DNA from: Myxococcales bacterium
GTDB lineage: Bacteria; Myxococcota_A; Polyangia; Haliangiales; Haliangiaceae
Reading direction: 5' to 3'
Length of the DNA: 64,000 nt
Assembly (NCBI GenBank): GCA_016706545.1
Contig: JADJJK010000039.1
Span: forward strand, 1-64,000
The position numbers and the translations under genes are program-made. Every line of letters starts with the position of its first letter. The stretch's first letter is position 1. Of the stretch, positions 50,632 to 60,833 are shown piece after piece. The notes beneath the pieces were generated by a model. It saw only the letters and a list, made by a program, of their open reading frames with translations. It was not told the origin of the DNA and made no database searches.

Positions 50632-52155
50632 ATGGCGCTCGAGCACGTGGCCTCCGGGCAGATGCGGTTCTACACGCCCGGGATCTCTCCGGATCCGCGT
50701 GGCATCGCGCTGGGGCGCTTGGCGCTCATGACCTTCCCGTCGCTCGAAGGGGCGGTGTCGTGGCTGCGGATGTACTCGGCGGAGGCCTCGCTCGATGAGC
50801 TGATCTCGGGCATGTCGATCAGCAAGGTCCGCACCCAGCTCGGCAGCCGCGAGGTCGTGATCCAGATCCCCGCGGTGTCCTCGTACACCTGTGATCGCGC
50901 GGCGCGGCTCGCGCGCATGGTCGGCGGCGCCATCTACACCGGGTCCGCCAAGCACTTCGTCAAGTACCGCGATGACAAGTCGCCGTACGGGTACGACGCC
51001 ATCGACATCGGCGCCATGCCGGCGAGCGTGGAGCTGATGGTCCACGGCGAAGGGTTCTCGCAGGGCTACCGCGTGGAGGGCGACCTGCCGTTCGATCGCC
51101 TCCTCTTTCGGCTGACCATCCGCAAGCTGCCAGGCGCCGAGCGGCTGGAGCAAGAAGATCGCGGCTCGCTCTTGCTGGTGGTGAGCCACGGGCTGGTGGA
51201 GGGCGTGATCCGCTATCTGTGGCGCAACAAGGTGGCGGCGTCGGCCGGGATGTTCTCGCCGCGGCGCGGCAGCGCGTTCGCGGGCGGCAGCGAGCCCAGC
51301 TACATGGTGCTGGCGGTGCGGGATCTGCCCGAGCGCATGCTCAAGCTGTTCCTGGGCACGCCCGGCATCGATGTGTTTCGCCCGGTCGGCGCCGCTGCGG
51401 CGATCGCGGTGGGCTACGCGCACCCCATCGAGCTGTCGTCGTGCGCCAGCGTGTTCGCGGCGGACTCGTTTCACCTCTTCTGGCCCAAGGATCGCGTCGA
51501 TATCCTGCCCGGCCCGCTGCAGCTCTCGGACATCGCGCACCTCACCAAGGTCGAGCTGTCGGTGGAGACCGCGGCGGTCAAGGGCGACGACAAGCGCAGC
51601 GCCGAGCCCTTTGATCCCATCGGGGTCGATCTGCGGCTGGCGCCGTCCATGGGGCCGCCGCGGCGGGTGGTGGGCACCTTGATCCAGCTCGCGCACGCCG
51701 AACGCCTCAAGCGCCTCCTCTATGCGCTGCCCCCGCCAGCGCTGCGCGGCCAGCGCGTGGCGGTCACCGATCGCGGCATCGTCCTCATCGGCGGGGAGAA
51801 CCTGGACGTGGTCCCTCTGGGGCAGCTCCTCGCCGAGCTGGCCCCAGGTCTGCTCGTCCCGCTGGGGCTCGATCTGGTGCCGCGGGTGTCGCCGGAGGTC
51901 CTGTCCCGCGCCATCGGCCATCACGCCGGGCTCATCACGGTGTTCTGCAGCGAGGCGCAGCCCTTTCAGCTCTCGGAGTCCGCGCTGGTGCCGCTCGAGC
52001 GGCGCGCCCTGGCCAAGCTGGCGGTCGACCGCGCGGAGATCCAGGATCTCTCGGTGGCCCAGGCAGACCGCCCGAGCCTGCGCAACGAATCGGTCGGCCG
52101 CTTCTCGTTGTGGGGGTTCCCTGCGCCCGCCGAGAGAAAGCTCTTGCCCAAGTGA
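50632..52155 (+). CDS. Uncharacterised protein, first gene of the MoxR-vWA cluster
   Basis: A 507-residue soluble protein (no signal or membrane helix). No recognised catalytic motif. The C-terminal third has the pattern GENLDVVPLGQLLAELAPGLL followed by FQLSESALVPLERRALAKL, unlike common families. It begins at the ATG at 50632, where an upstream in-frame extension to 50425 lacks protein-like composition. It heads a run of six same-direction genes (50632-58371). It likely acts as an adaptor or substrate of the AAA+ ATPase, by analogy with other MoxR-vWA systems that carry system-specific accessory proteins. That is inference. Confidence 0.75.
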   Translation: MALEHVASGQMRFYTPGISPDPRGIALGRLALMTFPSLEGAVSWLRMYSAEASLDELISGMSISKVRTQLGSREVVIQIPAVSSYTCDRAARLARMVGGAIYTGSAKHFVKYRDDKSPYGYDAIDIGAMPASVELMVHGEGFSQGYRVEGDLPFDRLLFRLTIRKLPGAERLEQEDRGSLLLVVSHGLVEGVIRYLWRNKVAASAGMFSPRRGSAFAGGSEPSYMVLAVRDLPERMLKLFLGTPGIDVFRPVGAAAAIAVGYAHPIELSSCASVFAADSFHLFWPKDRVDILPGPLQLSDIAHLTKVELSVETAAVKGDDKRSAEPFDPIGVDLRLAPSMGPPRRVVGTLIQLAHAERLKRLLYALPPPALRGQRVAVTDRGIVLIGGENLDVVPLGQLLAELAPGLLVPLGLDLVPRVSPEVLSRAIGHHAGLITVFCSEAQPFQLSESALVPLERRALAKLAVDRAEIQDLSVAQADRPSLRNESVGRFSLWGFPAPAERKLLPK

Positions 52156-52206
52156 GCCCGGCCCCCTGCGCCCGGCGCCGCGATCGCGCGCTCGGCTAGT
52201 CCCGCC

Positions 52207-53382
52207 ATGGTCCGCCACTCCGTCGCCAGACACCTGACCACCTTCGTCCTGCCGTTGGTGCAGGGCAAGCGCGTCTACGTGGGCGCGCCCATCTCTCCGC
52301 CGGCGCTTGAGGCCATGCAGCGCGAGCTTGACTCCGCGGTGGTGGAGCAGGTGGCGGTGGATGACGCGCGGATCGAAGTGGCGTCGCTGCTGGTGTGTCG
52401 GCCGCCGCAGCTCATCCTCGAGGCCGAGGACCTGTCGCTGACCGCGGGCCTGTACAACGCGCTGGCGGCGATCCACCCGGGCACCGACAGCGTGCTGGTG
52501 ACCGAGAAGCAGCGGCGCCGGGTGCTCGACGCCGCGCTGACGATGGTATCCCAGCCCTTGACCCACAGCCGGCAGCGCGTGCTCGGCCGTCACGCGCTGT
52601 TTCACAACCTGTTCCAGCTCGAGCGGATGGACACCACGGTGTCGTGGTGGACCGGCAGCGCGCGGTTTCTGGGGCAAAGCCCGCCGCACCGCCTGACCTC
52701 GTGGCGCTCGGTGCGCCGGGTCCAGGAGGACGTCATCGTCACCGGGTTCGAGGAGCTGCTCGGCACCGCGGAGACCTCCCCGGTGGTGGCGACCTTGCTG
52801 CGCCGCTCGCCGCTGACCCAGCTCCTGGGCGCGACCCGGGCGGCGCCTCCGCTGCACTGGGAGGACGCGGTGTTCGTGCTGCGCGACGTGGAGCTGGCTC
52901 GCGCGGTGGCGTACCGGCTGATGCCAGAGGCGCCCTCGCGCGAGCACCTGCTGGGGCTGGCGCGGCTGTCCGCCGCGTTCGAGCAGATGCTGGAGCGCGC
53001 GCCGGCTCGCGCCGACGTGTGCGCGGTGGCGGCGTTTCTCTGCCACGTCAACGCGCTGCTCTGCCTGGCCGAGATCCACCTGCGCGAGCCCAACGCCAAG
53101 TCGCCGCTGGTGGCCGCGGCGCTCGCCACCGACTCCGCTGGCCAGCGGCCGCGCGGGCTGGCCACGCTCCTGGCGTTGCCCCAGGCTCTCTCCGTGGTGG
53201 AGCCGGCGCTGGCCGAGCCGCCGGGGCTCGGCGATGAACCCAGGTTGCTGGCGCGCTGGCAGGCGCACCGCGCGCAGGTCGTGGAGACCCTTGGGCGGCC
53301 GGTGATCGATGCGCTGGTCGGTCGGCTGGCCCGCCACTTTGCCGCCGTCGAAACGCTCAGCTCCGCGGGCGCCACCGGGTAG
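52207..53382 (+). CDS. Uncharacterised protein, second gene of the cluster
   Basis: A 391-residue soluble, mostly helical protein. Features visible are MVRHSVARHLTTFVLPLVQG, DSVLVTEKQRRRVLDAALTM and a helical C-terminus rich in Ala/Leu (ADVCAVAAFLCHVNALLCLA). No motif I can assign. It starts 51 bp after the first gene and 38 bp before the ATPase gene, so it is very probably in the same transcript. Confidence 0.72.
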   Translation: MVRHSVARHLTTFVLPLVQGKRVYVGAPISPPALEAMQRELDSAVVEQVAVDDARIEVASLLVCRPPQLILEAEDLSLTAGLYNALAAIHPGTDSVLVTEKQRRRVLDAALTMVSQPLTHSRQRVLGRHALFHNLFQLERMDTTVSWWTGSARFLGQSPPHRLTSWRSVRRVQEDVIVTGFEELLGTAETSPVVATLLRRSPLTQLLGATRAAPPLHWEDAVFVLRDVELARAVAYRLMPEAPSREHLLGLARLSAAFEQMLERAPARADVCAVAAFLCHVNALLCLAEIHLREPNAKSPLVAAALATDSAGQRPRGLATLLALPQALSVVEPALAEPPGLGDEPRLLARWQAHRAQVVETLGRPVIDALVGRLARHFAAVETLSSAGATG

Positions 53383-53420
53383 GCGTCGAGCCTTGGATTG
53401 AGGTATGCTGGCGGTCCTTC

Positions 53421-54629
<1,209 letters not shown>

Positions 54630-54633
54630 CGCG

Positions 54634-55059
54634 ATGACCGCTGGCCCTCCGACGCTTCCCCCAGAGTCCAGCGAGGTCGGCGCGGCGCTGCGAGTCGCGA
54701 TCTTCGACGACGTGGTGGCGGCGCGCGCCGAGCAGTTCCACATCCCGGGGTTGCAGGTGCAGGTGTTCGCGCACGCCGACGAGGTGGTGCAGATCTGCGA
54801 GCGCGGCGGCTTCGACTACGTGTTCATGGACTTCGCGCTGGGCCGCGGACATCAGAGCGGCGACCTCGCGACCTCGGGGCTGCGCGCGTCCGGGTTCGCC
54901 GGGAAGATCATCGCGATCTCGAGCGATCCGGAAGCCAACCAGTCGATGCTGCACGCCGGGGCCGACGACAGCCTGGCCAAGAAGGCGCACCTGCGCTCCT
55001 ACCTGGTTCACCTGGGTGCGCAGCACCTGTCCCGAGAGCCGGAGCGCTCGTCGCCGTAG
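54634..55059 (+). CDS. Receiver-like domain protein
   Basis: A 141-residue protein with the shape of a CheY receiver: an acidic pair at VAIFDDVV, the candidate phosphoacceptor Asp in YVFMDFALG, a Ser-Ser in IAISSDPE and Lys in DSLAKKAH. The phospho-accepting Asp is retained, but spacing and flanks are unusual. If phosphorylated, it could link the ATPase to two-component signalling. It lies between the ATPase and vWA genes with gaps of 4 and 15 bp. The ATG at 54634 is preferred over 54604, which overlaps the ATPase gene. Confidence 0.78.
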   Translation: MTAGPPTLPPESSEVGAALRVAIFDDVVAARAEQFHIPGLQVQVFAHADEVVQICERGGFDYVFMDFALGRGHQSGDLATSGLRASGFAGKIIAISSDPEANQSMLHAGADDSLAKKAHLRSYLVHLGAQHLSREPERSSP

Positions 55060-55074
55060 TCGGCGCCGTCTGCC

Positions 55075-56559
55075 ATGGCGCTCTCCGCCGAACAGCAACG
55101 CAGCTTCCTGGCTCGTCAGATGGGCACGATGGTGCTTTCGATGGCCGCGGCCGAGAGCCCGATGGCCGCCGTGCGGGCCGCGTCCTGGCACAACTCGCTG
55201 GCCCGCATGGGGGTTCACCTGCCCCTGTTCCTGGTGCATGACCTCGGCGTGATGCTCAGCATGTCGCGCGGCAGCGGCGGCTACACCTTGCGCCCGCGCG
55301 AGTCGCAGCTCGCGCGGGTGGCGGTCCCGGCCACCGGCAAGGCGCTGCTGGACCAGTACCGGCGCCTCCTCGACAACGTCGCCGAGTCCGAGGTGCTCGA
55401 CCGGCTCAGCGGCCTGCGGCTGCGCGACGAGATGATCGCCGTGCTGCTCGGGCGCATCCTCGCGGACTGCTACAACCGCTGGCGCGATCGAAGCAAGGGC
55501 GCGGGCAGCGAGCCGTTGCCGCTGGATCTCGGCGTGTTCGCCGACGTCGACTACGCGGAGCACTACCGCGAGTTCGACACCCGGCCGCTGTGGGCGTTCA
55601 TGGAGCACCTGGTGGGGCAGGCGATGCACGTGTACACGCAGGTCGAGCTGATCGACCTGGACACGGTGCGCTTGCTGGGCCTGTTCAAGGAAGAGACCGC
55701 CAGCGGCAGCGAGGCGCTGGGGGCGACCATCGATCTGGTGGACCTGTTCGCGGTGCTCAGCTCCCCGGAGTCGGCGGACGTCGCCAACTTCTCGCTCGAT
55801 CTGTTGCCGAGCGTGCTGGAGACCCGGCGCTCCACCGCCGCCCAGACCTTCGCCATCGACGGCTATGCGTCGATCGAGCGCAAGGGCCCGGTGGACTCCC
55901 TGGTGCTCTCCGAGCTGGCGTATGACCGCGAGATCTTCGAGCAGAAGGTGGTGGACAACGAGCTGCTCTACTACGGGCACGACAAGCAGCGGGAAGAGGA
56001 GCGGGTCCTTCAGTACGTGCTCATCGACTGCTCCGCGTCGATGCGCGGTCAGCGGCAGGTGTTCGCGCGCGGGCTCGCGCTGGCGCTCATCAAGAAGCTG
56101 ACCTTGCAGGGCGACGAGGTCTGGCTGCGCTTCTTCGATTCGCGGCTGCACGAGACCATGAAGATCCTTCGCTCGGGGCAGGTGCCGGTGCCGTACGTGC
56201 TGTCCTTCCGCTCCGAGCGCGGCCGCAACTACGGCAAGGTGTTTCGGCAGCTCGCGGTGGAGGTGACCAAGCTGCGGCACGACCAGAAGCGCCGGACCAT
56301 CCTGTACATCATCACGCACGGGCAGTGTCACATCGACCCGGAGATCATCTCGGCGATCAAGCAGCATACCTTCGTGTACGGTGTGATCGTGCTGCCCTCG
56401 GAGGAGCAGCTCCCGGAGTTCGTGGCGCTCTTGCACCGCCAGCAGATCGTCGGCGCCGAGGCGCTGTCCAGCCGGGCGGAGCGGCAGCGCCGCGCGCTCG
56501 ACATCGTGGGTGACGCGGGGCGCCCCAAGCCAGGGCCGCGCAAGGCCGCGGGGGAGTAG
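55075..56559 (+). CDS. von Willebrand A-domain protein (ViaA-like)
   Basis: A 494-residue protein. The C-terminal vWA domain (about 305-480) has the MIDAS motif in LIDCSASMRGQ (DxSxS), with GDEVWLRFFDSRLHETM and ILYIITHGQCHIDPEI. The N-terminal 300 residues are helical, as in ViaA, where they bind the ATPase. The MIDAS site coordinates a divalent metal and usually grips an acidic ligand. Its partner is the RavA-like ATPase two genes upstream. It is followed 3 bp later by the TPR/HEAT gene. Confidence 0.92.
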   Translation: MALSAEQQRSFLARQMGTMVLSMAAAESPMAAVRAASWHNSLARMGVHLPLFLVHDLGVMLSMSRGSGGYTLRPRESQLARVAVPATGKALLDQYRRLLDNVAESEVLDRLSGLRLRDEMIAVLLGRILADCYNRWRDRSKGAGSEPLPLDLGVFADVDYAEHYREFDTRPLWAFMEHLVGQAMHVYTQVELIDLDTVRLLGLFKEETASGSEALGATIDLVDLFAVLSSPESADVANFSLDLLPSVLETRRSTAAQTFAIDGYASIERKGPVDSLVLSELAYDREIFEQKVVDNELLYYGHDKQREEERVLQYVLIDCSASMRGQRQVFARGLALALIKKLTLQGDEVWLRFFDSRLHETMKILRSGQVPVPYVLSFRSERGRNYGKVFRQLAVEVTKLRHDQKRRTILYIITHGQCHIDPEIISAIKQHTFVYGVIVLPSEEQLPEFVALLHRQQIVGAEALSSRAERQRRALDIVGDAGRPKPGPRKAAGE

Positions 56560-56562
56560 CGC

Positions 56563-58371
56563 GTGGTCCGTCGCTTCAGCTCGATCAGCAACACGTCGGA
56601 GAACGCGGAGCTCTTGGCCGGGCAGGGCCGCTGGACCGAGGCCGAGCGCCAGTATCGGGAGCTCATCGGCCAGACCCACGTCATCAACTACGAGTATGAC
56701 GATTGGCTGCGTCGGCTGGGCGAGATCTATCGCCAGCTCCGGCGCAACCGCGAGGCCGCGTTCGTTCACCTGTATCTGCACGAGCTGTCGCTGGTGCGCA
56801 GCTTGGCGTCGACCCCGGAGCTGACCGCGCTGCGCGCGCGCCTCGCCGAGATCGAGAAGCGCTGGGCGGACGCGGTGCGCCTCTACCGTGAGGCCAACAT
56901 GCCAGTGCATGCGGCGGTGGCGCTGGAGCGCGGGGACGAAGTCGGCGAGGCGGCGGCGGCCTGGGAGTCGCTGCGCCAGCACCCGGGCCTGGCCCGGCGC
57001 GAGTACGAAGCGGCCCTGACGAGCTTCAACTACGGCATGGCGGCCGAACGCCACAGCCCGGGCTCGAGCGAGGCGCGGCGGGCGCTCATCGACAGTCAGC
57101 GCCGGCTCGAGCAGGTGGCCGACGAGCTGGAGACGGTCGGCGAGCGCGAGCGCGCGTTCGATTGCTTCCAGATCCTGCTGCGGCTGGGCAAGGAGTCCAA
57201 GCAGTTCGAGAACCTGGCGGAGGGCTACCTCAACTGCATCCGCGTGCTCAAGGACGACAACCTCAAGTTCTACGCGCTGCAGTACTACGAGGACTTCATC
57301 CGGCTCGCGCTCGAGCGCGACGAGTACCACGCCGCCGCCACGCTCTATCAGGAGGCGGCGGCGTACTCCGCGCGCGCCGGCCTGCCGTATGACCGTCACT
57401 ATCAGCACAAGGCGGCGCTGACCTGGGTGCGCTGCGCGGAGACGTTCGTCGAGCGCGGCGCGCCGGTGCAGATGGTGGAGAACGCGCTCCTGGCCGCGAC
57501 CTCGCAGTTCTCGGCCGTGGGCGACTACGCCTCGGTGCGGACCAGCTTCGAGCGGCTGGGCCAGCTCGAGCTGCCCGATCGCGCGCGCAAGCGCTTCCGC
57601 GCCATCGCCGCGCGCTACGCCGGGATGCCGGGCGCCGCGATCAACGTCCCCGGGTTGCCGAGCTATCTCAAGCAGCAGCACGCCTACGCGGACATCTGGT
57701 TCGCCGATCTGCTGGAGTGGGAGATGGACGGCGACCCGCTCGCGGTCGCGGCCTCGATCATCGGAGATCTGAAGTACCCCAACGGGATCCGCCGCCGCGC
57801 GCTGGTGGTGGCGCTCACGGTGTGTGACGCGCAGCAGCGGCAGGTCTACGGGGAGCCCGAGGTGATGGCGCAGCTCGCGGAGCTCTTGGGCGAGCTGCAG
57901 ACCTACGCGGCGCTGGCGCCGCTGGAGAAGCTCTACGCGCGCGCCGAGCCGGTGGTGCGGCGGGCCGCGGTGGCGGCGCTGCGGCACCTGTACTTCAAGC
58001 GCTCGTTCGTCATCTTGCGCAAGGCGCTGCAGGACGCAGACTCGCAGGTGCGAGAGGCCGCCGTGCGGGCGATGCTGGAGCTGCACTTCCCGCACGCCTT
58101 CAACCCGCTGGCCCGCATCTTCCGCGAGAGCACCGACGAGCGCGTGCGCGGCGCGGCGCTCAAGGCCATCAGCATGATCCGGAGCGTGGAGGCCGGCGAG
58201 TTCCTGATCATGGTGATGCGACACGACAGCGGCGACGCCCGCGCCGCGGCGCGCGCCGGCCTTGCGGCCATGGACAACCCCGACGTGTTGCCCATCATCC
58301 GCCAGCACTTCGAGATCGAGCCCAACCCGGAGGTGCGCGAGGCGCTGGGCGAGATGCTGCGGCGGGTGTGA
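56563..58371 (+). CDS. TPR/HEAT-repeat scaffold protein
   Basis: A 602-residue helical-repeat protein. The N-terminal 350 residues are tetratricopeptide-like (LLAGQGRWTEAERQYRELIG, ALQYYEDFIRLALERDEYH). From about 440 to 600 there are HEAT/PBS-type repeats (VVRRAAVAALRHLYFKRSF, DSQVREAAVRAMLELHF, DERVRGAALKAISMI). Such repeats make protein-binding surfaces. GTG at 56563 is the start, with GGGGAG upstream at 56551. It closes the cluster and probably scaffolds or delivers clients to the ATPase. Confidence 0.88.
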   Translation: MVRRFSSISNTSENAELLAGQGRWTEAERQYRELIGQTHVINYEYDDWLRRLGEIYRQLRRNREAAFVHLYLHELSLVRSLASTPELTALRARLAEIEKRWADAVRLYREANMPVHAAVALERGDEVGEAAAAWESLRQHPGLARREYEAALTSFNYGMAAERHSPGSSEARRALIDSQRRLEQVADELETVGERERAFDCFQILLRLGKESKQFENLAEGYLNCIRVLKDDNLKFYALQYYEDFIRLALERDEYHAAATLYQEAAAYSARAGLPYDRHYQHKAALTWVRCAETFVERGAPVQMVENALLAATSQFSAVGDYASVRTSFERLGQLELPDRARKRFRAIAARYAGMPGAAINVPGLPSYLKQQHAYADIWFADLLEWEMDGDPLAVAASIIGDLKYPNGIRRRALVVALTVCDAQQRQVYGEPEVMAQLAELLGELQTYAALAPLEKLYARAEPVVRRAAVAALRHLYFKRSFVILRKALQDADSQVREAAVRAMLELHFPHAFNPLARIFRESTDERVRGAALKAISMIRSVEAGEFLIMVMRHDSGDARAAARAGLAAMDNPDVLPIIRQHFEIEPNPEVREALGEMLRRV

Positions 58372-58491
58372 GGGCCGCGGCCGACGCGCGACGTGAGGTA
58401 TGCTACGCAGGCTCTGGTGCTTTGCACCGGGTGATTGACACCACGCTCCTGGCGGCGTGCGCATGACCCAAGGCAACCCAGGAAGGGACTC

Positions 58492-59427
58492 ATGAGGAAT
58501 CAAACAGCACTGCTCGCGGTGAGGTATCTGGCGCTGGCCGCCTGGGTCCTGGTGCTCGGCTGCGACGCGCGCGCCACCGCGACCGATCCGCAAGCCGCGG
58601 CGCCGCGCGCCGAGCAGAAGTCACGCGAGTACGAGTCGTGCGGCGCCACGGTGCATTGCGCCGATGAGCTGCGCTGCTACGACCAGCTCTGCTTGCGCAC
58701 CCAGCGCTCGGTGGTGGGCGACTACCACGCGGCGCTTGGCGCTGCGCTGCGTGGGCGGGGCAAGGTAGCCGAAGCGGTGGTGGCGTACGCCGAGGCGCAG
58801 GCCCGCTACCTGGCGGACAAGGTGCCGCTGCCGCCGGATCTCGACTGCGCCTACGGCGGCGCGCTGGCGGCGAGCTCGGGCAAGAAGGAGCAGAGCGAGC
58901 TGGCCGCGCGGGTGCTGCACCGGTGCTTGATGGCGCTGCCGGTGGGCGGCGACGCCTACCGACGAGCGCTGGCTGACCTGGCGCTCCTGGCGGAGGCCGG
59001 GCTGGATCCGGAGGTCCTGGGGAAGCCGGCGGCGGCGGACGTGTACTTGACGAAGGGACCCGCTCGCAAGCCCTCCGACGCGGTGACCGTGACCGCGACC
59101 GCCAACCCGATGCCCGGCGGCAAGACGTTCCCGCTCCTGGTCGAGAGCATCTCCAGCGTGGCGCTGCGGCCGGCGCTGATCGCGTGCTGGGAGGCTCACC
59201 TGGCGGCCACTAGCAAGGAGGAGCTGGTGGTCACGCTGGGGGTCAAGACCAAGTACACCGAGGAGTACGACGACGAGCCGGGCGTGAGCCAGGTGACGTT
59301 CGACGCTCCCGCGGCAGGTGGCGACAGCGCCGCCGACACGTGCGTGCGCGCGGCGCTGGAGCCGATCAAGAAGACGCCGGGCCTGCGCGACAACGCGGCC
59401 ACCAAGCTGACGATCACGATGAAGTGA
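58492..59427 (+). CDS. Lipoprotein, unknown
   Basis: A 311-residue lipoprotein: lipobox LVLGCDA (Cys24). The mature part has a cysteine-rich start (YESCGATVHCADELRCYDQLC) and a helical repeat-like centre (AEAVVAYAEAQARY). The C-terminal 100 residues (PALIACWEAHL...TCVRAALEPIK) resemble the AgmX/PglI C-terminal type of myxobacteria by pattern, which I cannot confirm. ATG at 58492 has GGAAGGG upstream. A 120-bp gap with a TTGACA-like box separates it from the cluster, so it may have its own promoter. Confidence 0.75.
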   Translation: MRNQTALLAVRYLALAAWVLVLGCDARATATDPQAAAPRAEQKSREYESCGATVHCADELRCYDQLCLRTQRSVVGDYHAALGAALRGRGKVAEAVVAYAEAQARYLADKVPLPPDLDCAYGGALAASSGKKEQSELAARVLHRCLMALPVGGDAYRRALADLALLAEAGLDPEVLGKPAAADVYLTKGPARKPSDAVTVTATANPMPGGKTFPLLVESISSVALRPALIACWEAHLAATSKEELVVTLGVKTKYTEEYDDEPGVSQVTFDAPAAGGDSAADTCVRAALEPIKKTPGLRDNAATKLTITMK

Positions 59428-59462
59428 GCGCTGGTGTCAGGGCGACGTCGCTGCGGAGGCGC

Positions 59463-60833
59463 TCAACGGGGATAGGGCACAGCCAAGCGCGGGGCGGCCT
59501 GGGCGACGGCCGCGCGGTCCACCTTGCCGTTGGCGTTGCGCGGCAAGCGCGCGAGGAGGACCACCTGGCGCGGGCGCTGGTGCGCCGGCAAGTGGCGGCG
59601 CCACAGCGCGGCGGCGCGCGGTAGGTCGAAGTCCTCGGCGGTGACGAGCGCGGCGGCCACCACGTGGCCCCAGCGATCGTCGGGGACGGCGAACACGCAG
59701 GCGTCGAGGACGCCGGCGGTGGCGCGCAGCTCGTCCTCGAGGAGCTGCGGCGAGACCTTGTGCCCGCCGGTGATGATGAGCTCGTCGGCGCGGCCGAGCA
59801 CGTGCAGGACGCCGCGCGCGTCGAGCCATCCCAGGTCGCGGGTGACCAGGCGCGGCGCCGGCAGCAGCGGCTCGCCGAGATACCCGGCCATGCAGGTGGG
59901 GCCCTCGATCTCGATCTGCGCGGGCGCGTCCTGGGTGCCAGCGCGGACCGTGATCCCGGGCAGCGGCGGGCCGATCGCGGTGGCGTCCGAGTCCGGGGCC
60001 ACGTCGAGGTGCGCGGTCGCCACCTGCCCGAGCGTCTCGGTCATGCCGTAGGTCACCAGGAGCGGCACGCCGCGCTGCCACGCGCGCGCTCGCAAGACCG
60101 CGGGGCAAGGGGCGCCGCCGAGCAAGATCGCGCGCAGCGCGGGGGGCGCGGTGAAGCGCTCGTCGCTCAGCAGGTCCCAGAGCTGCGCCGGCACCAGCGA
60201 GACCTGGGTGGCGCAGGACTCCGCCAGCGCCTGCGGCAGCGGCCAGCGCTCGTGCTCCTCCACCAGCGCCACGGGTCTGCGTGCCACCAGGCTGCGCACC
60301 AGCGCGGCCAGCCCACCGGCGGCCGCCAGGGACAGCGTGACCAGCGTGAGATCGTCGTCGCGCCAGGGCAGGCGCTGGGCGTGCGCGCTGGCGGCGGCGA
60401 GCAGGGACGCGCGGCGGTGGACCACCCCGCGCGGCGAGCCGGTGGTGCCCGAGGTGAAGAGCACCACCGCGGCGTCGGCCGGGACCGGGTGCGCCGTCAG
60501 CGCGTCCTGCGCGAGCTGGCGGGCGCGCGCCGACTGCTGCGGGTGCAAGAGCCCAAGCGGGCGTCCCGCCTCCAGCGCGGCCCAGAGCTGCAGCACGGTG
60601 CCAGGCGTCCGCTCGGCGGACAGCGGCGCGGCGTGGAGGGGGGAGGCGCTGGCGGTCGGGCTCGAAGCCGGCGCTGGCGCGCGGTCCAAGAGCTCCGCCA
60701 CCTTCGCCGCCGCGTCGGCGAAGGTCAGGCGCGCCGTGCGGGTGATCAGCGCCAGCCGCGTCGGGTGCTGCGCGGCGGCCGCGGAGATCGAGAGCGCGAT
60801 CGACAGCGCGTCGTGCGGTCGCGGCAGCGTCAT
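59463..60833 (-). CDS. menE: o-Succinylbenzoate-CoA ligase
   Basis: A 456-residue adenylate-forming enzyme of menaquinone synthesis: it converts o-succinylbenzoate to its CoA thioester. P-loop LFTSGTTGSPRGVVHR, adenine-binding YGMTETLGQ, hinge DELIITGGHKVSP and the catalytic C-terminal Lys in NANGKVDRAAV. Its ATG overlaps the menC stop (ATGA at 60833). Pathway genes menB, menA and menC lie upstream on the same strand, which fixes the substrate. Confidence 0.94.
   Translation of the reverse strand: MTLPRPHDALSIALSISAAAAQHPTRLALITRTARLTFADAAAKVAELLDRAPAPASSPTASASPLHAAPLSAERTPGTVLQLWAALEAGRPLGLLHPQQSARARQLAQDALTAHPVPADAAVVLFTSGTTGSPRGVVHRRASLLAAASAHAQRLPWRDDDLTLVTLSLAAAGGLAALVRSLVARRPVALVEEHERWPLPQALAESCATQVSLVPAQLWDLLSDERFTAPPALRAILLGGAPCPAVLRARAWQRGVPLLVTYGMTETLGQVATAHLDVAPDSDATAIGPPLPGITVRAGTQDAPAQIEIEGPTCMAGYLGEPLLPAPRLVTRDLGWLDARGVLHVLGRADELIITGGHKVSPQLLEDELRATAGVLDACVFAVPDDRWGHVVAAALVTAEDFDLPRAAALWRRHLPAHQRPRQVVLLARLPRNANGKVDRAAVAQAAPRLAVPYPR

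Noticed and set aside
50524..53337. Open frame of more than 900 codons on the minus strand
   Set aside because: Antisense of the two unknown cluster genes; low-complexity shadow composition and no initiation signals.
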